From the NCBI GenBank assembly GCA_016839985.1, contig JAEOTG010000110.1:1-8935 (forward strand): DNA of 8,935 bases, written 5' to 3'. The translations under genes were made by a program, and so were the position numbers. Numbering within the stretch: the first letter of the stretch is position 1; the number at the start of each line of letters is the position of its first letter. Positions 1 to 6,287 of this stretch are shown in pieces. Source of the stretch: Candidatus Heimdallarchaeota archaeon (GTDB lineage: Archaea; Asgardarchaeota; Heimdallarchaeia; Heimdallarchaeales; Heimdallarchaeaceae). The notes under the pieces were generated by a model, which saw nothing but the letters and a program-made list of their open reading frames with translations, made no database searches and was not told the origin of the DNA.

Positions 1-1
1 A

Positions 2-613
2 ATATATATTGGATTAGCTGCTCTTGCAGTTTATAGTACAATTGCCCTTTTCAAGAAAAAAGATGAAGATTCTTATTTTATTGATAAAATGGGTATCGAA
101 TTCATTGTAGCTTCTATTGCTAATATATCTTGGATTTTCTTATGGCATTATCAATTCGTAGGATTTTCTTTAATAGCAATGGTAGTATTATTGGTTTCAC
201 TACTCACTATGTATCTTCGACTTAAAATTGGTAAAAGTGATGCATCAAAAACAGAAAAATGGTTAATCCATATCCCAATCAGTCTTTATCTTGGTTGGAT
301 AACTATAGCAACTGTTGCTAATGCTACTGCGTTGCTAGTTGATATTGGCTGGAGCGGATTTGGTTTAACTGAGGTTTACTGGACTAACTTGATGATACTA
401 GTAGCTACCATTATTACTATTCTTATTCTTTATTTTAGAAAGGATATAGCATATAGTTTGGTTGTTATTTGGGCTTTAGTAGGAATAATTCTCAAGAGAT
501 ACGAGGTATCACCTTTCCAGCTTGAAATAGTAACAACAACATTTATAGGAATAGCTTTAATTACACTGATGATTGGTTTTACAATCTTTCGTTTAATACG
601 CAAAAAATCCTAA
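2..613 (+). CDS. TspO/MBR-like tryptophan-rich membrane protein, 5'-truncated
   Basis: The reading frame is open from base 2, so the gene starts outside the window; the ATG at 89 is an internal Met that follows a transmembrane helix and a charged loop. The 203 visible residues form about six hydrophobic segments joined by short Lys-rich loops. Recognisable family features are the tryptophan-rich WIFLWHY patch (residues 44-50), the motif PISLYLGWITIATVANATAL (92-111), the following GW at 116-117, and IWALVGI (156-162). I recognise these from the larger 'tryptophan-rich sensory protein' branch of the TspO/MBR family, best known to me from Firmicutes. Family members sit in the membrane and bind porphyrins, sterols or other hydrophobic ligands; the ligand here is unknown. 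It ends in a T-tract, and the next gene has its own TATA box, so the two are probably transcribed separately. The family call is fairly sure; the function is not. Confidence 0.8.
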   Translation: MYIGLAALAVYSTIALFKKKDEDSYFIDKMGIEFIVASIANISWIFLWHYQFVGFSLIAMVVLLVSLLTMYLRLKIGKSDASKTEKWLIHIPISLYLGWITIATVANATALLVDIGWSGFGLTEVYWTNLMILVATIITILILYFRKDIAYSLVVIWALVGIILKRYEVSPFQLEIVTTTFIGIALITLMIGFTIFRLIRKKS

Positions 614-616
614 ATC

Positions 617-632
617 CTCTTTTTCTTTTTTT
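617..632 (+). terminator. oligo-T terminator after the TspO-like gene
   Basis: A pyrimidine tract of CTCT, T5, C and T7 begins four bases after the stop codon. There is no hairpin, which fits archaeal U-tract-dependent termination. It lies directly upstream of the next gene's TATA box. Confidence 0.5.
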
Positions 633-642
633 GAATTAAAAT

Positions 643-651
643 TTTATAAAT
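643..651 (+). promoter_or_regulatory. TATA box for the DegV gene
   Basis: TTTATAAAT is a near-consensus archaeal TATA box 55-63 bases before the ATG at 706, predicting a leader of roughly 30 nt. A second TATA-like TTTATAAT at 684-691 is too close to the ATG unless transcription begins inside the gene. No ribosome binding site precedes the ATG. Confidence 0.45.
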
Positions 652-705
652 CTTGCAAATTAATAAACTTAAAAAATAGGTAATTTATAATTACTTGATA
701 TAGAA

Positions 706-1590
706 ATGACCAAGAAAACTGTTATGACTGATTCAGGGGCAGATTTAAGCCCTGAACTAATTGAGAAATACAGTATAAAAATTGTGCCATTTTCCGTAGT
801 TTTACCTGATACTGATGAGATTCTTAAAGAAAGAATAGATATTACTAATGAAGAATATTATGAAAAGGTTATACATGCAAAAAAACATCCTCATACTTCT
901 CAACCAAATCCTAATGACATGGTTACTATTTTCAAGGATCTTGAAAAAGAAGGATATGAAGAAATATTGTACATTACTATGGCTGCAAGTATTACAGGTA
1001 CATATAGCACAGCTAATCTAGCTAGGAAAATTTATGAAAACGAGGGTGGGAAAGCTAAAATCGAGATATTTGATTCTTTTCAAGCTTCTATGGCTATAGG
1101 AATTCAAGCTATTAAAGCTGTTCTTCTATTTGAACAAGGATTATCGATGAGTGATGTAATAAAAGAACTGGAACATTTCAAAATGAATGAGCTAAAATCT
1201 ACTCTCACAGTTGAATCTTTGAAATATCTGATGAAAGGTGGAAGAGTTAGCAAATGGAGATATGCGGTGGGATCCTTATTAGGTTTAGTTCCCTGTTTAG
1301 AAGGCACATATCATGGAACATTAGAAGCTTTTGGAGCAGCTCGTTCATATGAAGATGCTATTAAAAAAATCGTAGATCATGCTTTTGATGAGATAAAAAA
1401 CAAAGAGAATTTAGCGATATACATTGTTGCTGGAAAAGCAGTAAAAGGGATTAAATTAGCTAAAGAATATCTGAAAAATGAATATCCTGAAATTAAGATT
1501 CTTGATACTTTTCCGATTGGAGCAGCAATCTTTACACATACCGGACCTGGAATAGTTGCGTTAATTTTATTCAAATATTTTGATCATTAG
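706..1590 (+). CDS. DegV family lipid-binding protein
   Basis: A 294-residue protein, close to the usual length of about 280 for DegV proteins. DegV folds into two alpha/beta lobes that clasp one long-chain fatty acid; bacterial FakB proteins present it to the kinase FakA. Family motifs appear in order: TDSGADL (residues 8-14), TSQPNP (64-69; its Ser/Thr lies near the carboxylate in known structures), SITGTYSTA (95-103), FDS (122-124), LMKGGRVS (175-182) and HTGPG (278-282). There is no signal peptide or membrane helix, so it is cytosolic. No FakA-like Dak kinase is in the window, so it may serve as a stand-alone lipid carrier. The ATG at 706 is the first Met, and the TDS strand starts right after it. 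The family call is secure; the ligand and role are not. Confidence 0.93.
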   Translation: MTKKTVMTDSGADLSPELIEKYSIKIVPFSVVLPDTDEILKERIDITNEEYYEKVIHAKKHPHTSQPNPNDMVTIFKDLEKEGYEEILYITMAASITGTYSTANLARKIYENEGGKAKIEIFDSFQASMAIGIQAIKAVLLFEQGLSMSDVIKELEHFKMNELKSTLTVESLKYLMKGGRVSKWRYAVGSLLGLVPCLEGTYHGTLEAFGAARSYEDAIKKIVDHAFDEIKNKENLAIYIVAGKAVKGIKLAKEYLKNEYPEIKILDTFPIGAAIFTHTGPGIVALILFKYFDH

Positions 1591-1597
1591 TTTTTTT
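1591..1597 (+). terminator. T7 terminator after the DegV gene
   Basis: A run of seven T directly abuts the TAG stop, with no hairpin. It precedes the TATA box of the MscL gene by 11 bases, so termination and the next initiation are tightly packed. Confidence 0.4.
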
Positions 1598-1608
1598 CAT
1601 CAAATAGA

Positions 1609-1616
1609 TTTATAAC
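1609..1616 (+). promoter_or_regulatory. TATA box for the MscL-like gene
   Basis: TTTATAAC is centred about 35 bases before the ATG at 1647, predicting a leader of about 8 nt. It is followed by a pyrimidine-rich CTCCTTTTTCTTC, an arrangement shared with the MFS gene promoter. Confidence 0.55.
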
Positions 1617-1646
1617 ACTCCTTTTTCTTCATAATATTTGATAAAA

Positions 1647-2045
1647 ATGACAGTTGAAGAAAAACTTCTTGATGAATTAAGAAGGAGTCGAGAAATTTTG
1701 GAACCTAAAGAAGAACCCGTAGTTGAAGAAAAGAAACCCAAGGGGATTAAAGATAAAACAATCAAACTCAAAGATGATTTTGTAGATTTTATCAAGAAAT
1801 ACAAAGTGATGGGCTTAGCAGTAGCTTTCATCATAGCACTATATCTAGGTGCTTTGGTTCAAGCACGAGTAGCAGATCTAATTATGCCAATACTCTCCTA
1901 TATTCCTGGAATAGGTGTAATAGCTGACTGGGCTGTAGGACCTTTTCTCTTAGGTCATTTCATAACCGCTTTTCTTACATTCATCATAGTAGCTTTTGTA
2001 ATCTTTATACTTGTAAAGGTAACAACTAAAATAGGAATAGAGTAA
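1647..2045 (+). CDS. mscL: MscL-family large-conductance mechanosensitive channel
   Basis: A 132-residue membrane protein. MscL opens under membrane tension to release solutes during hypo-osmotic shock. The core matches the family: an amphipathic entry segment DDFVDFIKKYKV (residues 43-54), then TM1 containing GLAVAFIIALYLGALV (56-71) and ARVADLIMPIL (73-83), which mirrors the bacterial DLAVG...VADIIMP pattern, a short outer loop with PGIG (87-90), and TM2 (about 98-126). Two departures are clear. About 40 residues rich in Glu and Lys precede the amphipathic helix, and the protein stops shortly after TM2, so the usual C-terminal cytoplasmic helical bundle is nearly absent. I chose the ATG at 1647 over an in-frame TTG at 1638, because the TATA box places the transcription start at about 1638-1640. 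The gene converges with the aminotransferase-SCP2 gene on the other strand. Confidence 0.85.
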   Translation: MTVEEKLLDELRRSREILEPKEEPVVEEKKPKGIKDKTIKLKDDFVDFIKKYKVMGLAVAFIIALYLGALVQARVADLIMPILSYIPGIGVIADWAVGPFLLGHFITAFLTFIIVAFVIFILVKVTTKIGIE

Positions 2046-2070
2046 TTTCTTTTTTTCTTTTTTTCTTTTT
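2046..2070 (+). terminator. polypyrimidine terminator with 8-base period
   Basis: Starting at the MscL stop codon, 25 bases are T except for C at 2049, 2057 and 2065, exactly eight bases apart. It fits archaeal T-tract termination for the + strand. The convergent - strand gene ends at 2087 and has no equivalent U-tract on its own strand in the 41-bp gap. Confidence 0.55.
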
Positions 2071-2086
2071 ATAATTCAGAACGACA

Positions 2087-3820
2087 CTATTTAATTAATT
2101 CAAAGTACTTTGTAAACTTCAGAACATACCTCAATCCTCTAATTCTTAATTTGCCAGTCATTAACGCCTTAACTGGATTTATTTTCCCTAATCCTAAACC
2201 AATAAAAGTTGGTTTTGATGTTATAAGCGCAGCGTCACATTCTTTCTTATATTTCTTAAGATTCTCTTTTGTATTGTCGATTTGAATAAATTGTATTTTA
2301 CCATCAGAAATATCACATTTCATAGCTTTAGGTTCTTCTTTTGCTACTAGCAAAATACTATACTTATCTTCTTTGAATCTCTTAGCAAATTCAAGTTTGA
2401 TATTTAGAGACTTGAACATAGCATAAATTAGTGAAGCAAAACCTGAGAACTCTTTTATCTCATTATATAAGGGAAGTACCATCTCCAACGCTTTTTGAAA
2501 TCTCTTTGTTATCTCATCGATTGTTTCTTCATTCATAGGTGTTGAAAGCATGAATGCTGTAATCCCTTGTGAAACTGTGTAAATTCCATTTATTGCTAGA
2601 GCTACTCTGAGGTATTTCGTTAATTCTAGAGATGGTATAAAACTAAAGATAGCTTGTCTTCCATCAACCAAAGGTTCTTCAAATAAGTAAACATACACAA
2701 TGGATTGCATTCCATAGACTTGCCCATTAATTTTGAGCTTCTTTAATATAGACCTTAATCCTTCCTGCAATCTTTCTCCCAATTTGTTTAATCTTTCGAC
2801 TTCTTTATCATCATATAATTCCAAGGCTACTATCCCTGCTGTCATAGACATAGCATTTCCACTAAAGGTTCCAGAATGCATAACATAATCCTTTCTTAAA
2901 GGACTAAAGACTTCCATTATCTCACTTTTTCCCCCAAATGCTCCTATAGGAAGACCTCCTCCTATAGTTTTTCCAAGTGCTGTTAAATCAGGAGTAACAT
3001 CATAATATTTTTGCATCCCACCAGTAGTTATACGATAAGTTATTACTTCATCAAAAATTAACAAAATTCCATATTTTGTGGTTAATTCACGTAATCCCTT
3101 CAAATACTCCTTTGTTGCAGGAACACCTCCTCCTGATCCTATGAAGGGTTCAAGAATCATCGCTGCTATTTTCTTATGGTGTTTTTTTATTATCTTTTCT
3201 GTTGTTTTTAAATCATTGAAGGGAACCACATAGACATCTTTTAGTATAGTATTTGGTACTCCCTTTTCTGTGGTTGGAATGGGATCTCTTTCTGCTGTTA
3301 GATTGGGAGTGAAATTTACTAAAGCATAGTCATGAGATCCATGATAACCTCCTTCAGTCTTAATTATTCTATTCTTTCCTGTATATGCTCTTGCTGCTCT
3401 TATTGCAAACATTGTTGCTTCAGTGCCTGAATTACAGAATCTGATTTTTTCAATTGACGGTGTTCTCTCACATATAATCCTTGCAAGTTCATACTGTATT
3501 TCCATTGGAGCTGCATGAGCTGTACCTTCTTCAGCTTGTTTTTTCATTGCTTTTACAATTTCAGGATGAGCGTGACCATGAATATTAACTGTCATACTGT
3601 TAAGACAATCTATGTACTTATTTCCATCACAATCGTAAAGATAGATCCCTTCTCCTTTAGTAACAAAGAAAGGATATGGGTAAAAGTAAGCTACATTTCT
3701 TGTTCCTCCCCCCGGTAACCATTTTTGTGCTTCTTCAAAGTGTTTCTTAGAAGTTGGTGTTTTCTTTTGATATTCATTAATAATATTCTCTTTTATAGTC
3801 TCTAACTCTTTAATTGGCAT
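2087..3820 (-). CDS. Class III aminotransferase (GSAM-like) fused to a C-terminal SCP2 lipid-binding domain
   Basis: A 577-residue cytosolic protein. Residues about 20-450 are a PLP-dependent class III (fold type I) aminotransferase closest in pattern to glutamate-1-semialdehyde aminomutase. They contain GDG-like CDGNKYID (64-71), NSGTEATM (130-137) for the PLP phosphate, GYHGSHD (158-164), FDEV with Asp257 for the pyridine nitrogen, Schiff-base Lys284 in ALGKTIGGG (281-289), and HSGTFSGN (315-322). The pattern DEVITYR differs from the DEVMTGF(R) of true HemL, so this is more likely a GSAM-like transaminase of another substrate. Residues about 455-575 look like an SCP2 sterol-carrier domain: an alternating hydrophobic strand region (487-512), DAALITSKPTF (529-539) and the hallmark ALMTGKLRIRG (552-562). 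Class III enzymes usually end near 430-450, so this is a real extension. I infer a hydrophobic or acyl substrate. The ATG is 124 bp from the divergent PLP enzyme gene. Confidence 0.88.
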   Translation of the reverse strand: MPIKELETIKENIINEYQKKTPTSKKHFEEAQKWLPGGGTRNVAYFYPYPFFVTKGEGIYLYDCDGNKYIDCLNSMTVNIHGHAHPEIVKAMKKQAEEGTAHAAPMEIQYELARIICERTPSIEKIRFCNSGTEATMFAIRAARAYTGKNRIIKTEGGYHGSHDYALVNFTPNLTAERDPIPTTEKGVPNTILKDVYVVPFNDLKTTEKIIKKHHKKIAAMILEPFIGSGGGVPATKEYLKGLRELTTKYGILLIFDEVITYRITTGGMQKYYDVTPDLTALGKTIGGGLPIGAFGGKSEIMEVFSPLRKDYVMHSGTFSGNAMSMTAGIVALELYDDKEVERLNKLGERLQEGLRSILKKLKINGQVYGMQSIVYVYLFEEPLVDGRQAIFSFIPSLELTKYLRVALAINGIYTVSQGITAFMLSTPMNEETIDEITKRFQKALEMVLPLYNEIKEFSGFASLIYAMFKSLNIKLEFAKRFKEDKYSILLVAKEEPKAMKCDISDGKIQFIQIDNTKENLKKYKKECDAALITSKPTFIGLGLGKINPVKALMTGKLRIRGLRYVLKFTKYFELIK

Positions 3821-3857
3821 TCTTTTAACCTTTTTTAATGTCTTTCAGAAAACTTTT

Positions 3858-3866
3858 GATTTAATG
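3858..3866 (-). promoter_or_regulatory. possible TATA box for the aminotransferase-SCP2 gene
   Basis: Read on the - strand this is CATTAAATC, an AT-rich TATA-like element about 40 bases before the ATG. It is a weak match, chosen mainly by spacing. It would give a leader of about 15 nt. Confidence 0.25.
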
Positions 3867-3913
3867 TTTAACTGATAATAGAATACTCTGATAAAAGATT
3901 TTTGACAAGAAAA

Positions 3914-3923
3914 TTTTAAGATA
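3914..3923 (+). promoter_or_regulatory. possible TATA box for the TrpB-like gene
   Basis: TTTTAAGATA is centred about 27 bases before the ATG at 3945, which is the spacing expected for a fully leaderless mRNA. No Shine-Dalgarno-like sequence precedes the ATG. Confidence 0.4.
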
Positions 3924-3944
3924 TGTTACTTATGATGTTTATTA

Positions 3945-5402
3945 ATGATTGATCTATCTATTAATGAAAGTGGTTTACAAGAAGCTGTAAAAAGAGCAAG
4001 AGAAAGAAACATAATTATACCAACTTTTGCACAACAAAGAGATCCACGTAAAGTTCCTCCTTCAATTGTAGATGAATTGAAAGATATAGGTCTTTGGCAA
4101 GTACATCCTCGAAATCTCTTCAGAATCACCTGGAAAAATGAACCTTTAGCAGAAGGAGGAGGTTTTGGAGAAGTTAATACTATTGAACTACCTCCTGAAC
4201 TTACTGGAGTTGAAGCGAGGATTATTGCTTTGGTTGGTAAGTATTTTCCAACTGGAGCACATAAAGTTGGAGCAACATTTGGTTGCTTAGTTCCACCTTT
4301 GGTGACTGGACAATTTAATCCAATAGTTCACAAAGCAGTATGGCCTTCAACTGGTAATTACTGTAGAGGGGGGGCCTATAATGCAACTTTGCTTTCATGT
4401 GAGTCAATAGCAATTCTCCCTGAAGAGATGTCCAAAGAAAGATTCGAATGGTTACAAACAGTCTCTGGAGAAATCATAAAGACTCCAGGTAGTGAAAGTA
4501 ATGTAAAAGAAATTTTTGATAAGGTATGGGAGTTACGAGAAACAAGAGAAAATATCTTTGTTTTCAATCAATTTGAAGAATTTGGTAACTATCTCTGGCA
4601 CTATGATATCACTGGACATGCAATGAAAGAAGTATTGGAGAAAGAACTAAAAGGTGATACTTTTAGAGGTCTAGTATTAACTACAGGTTCTGCAGGTACA
4701 ATAGGTTGTGGAGATTTTCTCAAACAGCAATATCCAGAGATGAAAATAGCAGCAGGTGAAGCTTTGCAGTGCCCAACAATGTTATTGAACGGTTATGGAG
4801 CTCACAGAATTGAAGGAATAGGTGACAAACACATACCTTGGATTCATAATGTGAGAAACACTGACATGGTAATTGCGATAGATGATGAAGATACAATGAA
4901 TATAATGAGATTGTTTAATGAAGAAGAAGGGAACAAATACTTAAAGAAAATGGGTGTATCCAAGGAGTTGGTTTCCATACTTCATTTATTAGGAATTTCA
5001 AGTATAGCTAATTTCTTGATGGCAATCAAATTTGCTAAATACTATGAATTAACTCACAAAGATGTTATTCTAACAGTTTTCACAGATTCTATGGAACTTT
5101 ATCAATCCCGCTTAAAAGAGTATAACGCTAAGTTTGGTCCTTATTCAGAGGAAGATGCTATAAAGGATTTTCACTCTCATTTAATGGGACAAAAGCTAGA
5201 TAATATGTTAGAACTAAATTATGTTCAAAGAAAAAGGATTCACAATCTTAAATACTTCACTTGGATTGAACAACAAGGAAGAGATTTAGATGAGCTAATT
5301 AGACAATGGGATGATTTAGAATATTGGAAAGATATACAAAAATCAATTGAGCCAATTGATAACTTAATAATAGAATTTAATAAAAAAGTAAGTCAAGGTT
5401 AG
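3945..5402 (+). CDS. TrpB/threonine-synthase-fold PLP enzyme of uncharacterised family
   Basis: A 485-residue soluble fold-type II PLP enzyme (PALP superfamily). The Schiff-base lysine is Lys107 in PTGAHKVGATFG (102-113), resembling the (S)HK of TrpB and the N-H/K motif of cysteine synthase. WPSTGNYCRGGA (133-144) is the substrate-carboxylate/Asn loop. TTGSAGTIGCGD (246-257) is the glycine-rich PLP-phosphate loop. Further conserved-looking blocks are NQFEEFGNYLWHY (208-220), GYGAHRIEGIGDKHIPWIHN (283-302), ITVFTDSMELY-like (375-386) and HNLKYFTWIEQQG (433-445). I recognise these from a bacterial and archaeal family usually annotated only as 'pyridoxal-phosphate-dependent enzyme' or cysteine-synthase-like, about 480 residues long. 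The reaction is unknown; beta-replacement or elimination chemistry would be typical of the fold. It lacks TrpB features and has no TrpA partner here. It is divergent from the aminotransferase and followed by a T-tract. Confidence 0.88.
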   Translation: MIDLSINESGLQEAVKRARERNIIIPTFAQQRDPRKVPPSIVDELKDIGLWQVHPRNLFRITWKNEPLAEGGGFGEVNTIELPPELTGVEARIIALVGKYFPTGAHKVGATFGCLVPPLVTGQFNPIVHKAVWPSTGNYCRGGAYNATLLSCESIAILPEEMSKERFEWLQTVSGEIIKTPGSESNVKEIFDKVWELRETRENIFVFNQFEEFGNYLWHYDITGHAMKEVLEKELKGDTFRGLVLTTGSAGTIGCGDFLKQQYPEMKIAAGEALQCPTMLLNGYGAHRIEGIGDKHIPWIHNVRNTDMVIAIDDEDTMNIMRLFNEEEGNKYLKKMGVSKELVSILHLLGISSIANFLMAIKFAKYYELTHKDVILTVFTDSMELYQSRLKEYNAKFGPYSEEDAIKDFHSHLMGQKLDNMLELNYVQRKRIHNLKYFTWIEQQGRDLDELIRQWDDLEYWKDIQKSIEPIDNLIIEFNKKVSQG

Positions 5403-5407
5403 GATGA

Positions 5408-5420
5408 TTTTTCCTTTTTT
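5408..5420 (+). terminator. oligo-T terminator after the TrpB-like gene
   Basis: A pyrimidine tract of T5, CC and T6 starts six bases after the stop codon and has no hairpin. It precedes the next gene's TATA element by a few bases. Confidence 0.45.
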
Positions 5421-5423
5421 CCC

Positions 5424-5433
5424 TTATTTAAAT
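5424..5433 (+). promoter_or_regulatory. TATA-like promoter of the 263-residue protein gene
   Basis: TTATTTAAAT is centred about 35 bases before the ATG at 5464, predicting a leader of about 10 nt. This matches the spacing seen at the MscL and MFS genes. Confidence 0.4.
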
Positions 5434-5463
5434 GATTTTACGGATATACTTTTTGAAACATAA

Positions 5464-6255
5464 ATGAGTGATGTTGCTAGAGATGAAATAGATGAATTAA
5501 GGGATAGTATAACATCCTCTCTAGTTGACATTGGAAAGGAAAATGAAGAGAAACTGCTTTTGTCTTTAGAAAGACAAGAAGTCCGGGTACAGGAATGTGT
5601 AGATGAAATGTTAGTGATTTTAAGTGATCACATACCTCAAGAAATCCTAATACAAGCAGTGTCACAATTTGAAAGTATCCAGTTAAGGATGATAATAAAT
5701 AGAATAAAGGAGAACAAACATTTTACGAAAAAACAAATTGCTACAGTTTTTTTAGCTATTCTTGATAATCTATTGGCTCTAGTTTATGAGAAGATATCTC
5801 CTGAATATTTCTCTATACTTAGGCATAATATACTAGGCATGAGTAATGGTAAATCTTTTAGTTATAATACAATGAAAAAAACACAAATTGAGCTTTTTCA
5901 AGACGGTTATATTTCTCGAATTAAAAAACTAGGGTATACTTTACAACTAAAGGATAGATTTTGTCAGATTCTTAGCAATATGATGGCTATTTATCCACAA
6001 TTTATTGATGAATTACACGAACTTGAAATAAGCGGATACAATCTGATACACTCTAAATCAATACCGAAAATAGATGTAACAAAATCAGCTGCAGTAGTAG
6101 TTGGATCCTTAATTAAAACTTACTTTACAAAGAAAGATGATCAAGAAATATTATGGAAATATGTAGAAGATATTACAGATGAAAATTACAATCAATTTAG
6201 AAGAAAGATTTACAGATTTAAATCAAATCTTAAGAAAGAAGGATACGAGATTTAG
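5464..6255 (+). CDS. Hypothetical helical protein, possible divergent TFB/cyclin-like repeats
   Basis: A 263-residue cytosolic protein that I do not recognise with certainty. It has no signal peptide, membrane helix or Cys zinc ribbon. Residues 1-55 are charged and acidic, probably helical. The rest can be read as two five-helix units. In the second, YISRIKKLGYTLQLKDRF (149-166) resembles the stretch opening the second TFB cyclin repeat; TKSAAVVVGSLIKTYF (206-221) resembles the small-residue helix of TFB (AAAAIYLA type); and DITDENYNQFRRKIYRF (236-252) resembles its closing helix-turn-helix. The first unit (about 60-147) closes with a similar SFSYNTMKKTQIELF (131-145). If correct, it is a TFIIB-core-like protein without the N-terminal ribbon. 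It may equally be an unrelated all-helical regulator. It has its own TATA box and precedes the MFS gene by 71 bp. Confidence 0.8.
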   Translation: MSDVARDEIDELRDSITSSLVDIGKENEEKLLLSLERQEVRVQECVDEMLVILSDHIPQEILIQAVSQFESIQLRMIINRIKENKHFTKKQIATVFLAILDNLLALVYEKISPEYFSILRHNILGMSNGKSFSYNTMKKTQIELFQDGYISRIKKLGYTLQLKDRFCQILSNMMAIYPQFIDELHELEISGYNLIHSKSIPKIDVTKSAAVVVGSLIKTYFTKKDDQEILWKYVEDITDENYNQFRRKIYRFKSNLKKEGYEI

Positions 6256-6270
6256 ATTATAAACAACCGC

Positions 6271-6286
6271 ATAATGGTTTCATTAT
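6271..6286 (+). promoter_or_regulatory. inverted repeat upstream of the MFS gene TATA box
   Basis: ATAATG, four bases, then CATTAT form a perfect 6-bp inverted repeat ending two bases before the TATA box, over the usual BRE position. It is a candidate operator for a regulator of the exporter gene. A 6-bp palindrome can occur by chance in AT-rich DNA. Confidence 0.3.
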
Positions 6287-6287
6287 C

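Noticed and set aside
89..613. ATG at 89 as the start of the first gene
   Set aside because: The frame is open back to base 2 and encodes a hydrophobic helix and Lys-rich loop consistent with the family, so the gene is truncated by the window edge.
684..691. TTTATAAT as the TATA box of the DegV gene
   Set aside because: Its centre is only about 18 bases before the ATG, which would start transcription inside the coding region. The upstream TTTATAAAT fits better.
1104..1574. Short - strand frames opposite the DegV gene
   Set aside because: They lie wholly within a clear DegV coding region, resemble no family and have no promoter of their own. The same applies to the other overlapping short frames at 3515-3718, 3926-4129, 4376-4567 and 5477-5665.
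1638..1646. TTG at 1638 as the MscL start
   Set aside because: An ATG lies three codons later, all other genes use ATG, and the TATA spacing puts the transcription start at or after the TTG.
2087..3820. Calling the aminotransferase HemL (tetrapyrrole synthesis)
   Set aside because: The region after FDEV differs from true HemL, the protein carries an SCP2 extension, and no other heme-pathway gene is nearby.
4368..4374. Run of seven G as a frameshift or slippage site
   Set aside because: The frame through it encodes the expected conserved CRGGAYN of the PLP enzyme, so it is ordinary coding sequence.
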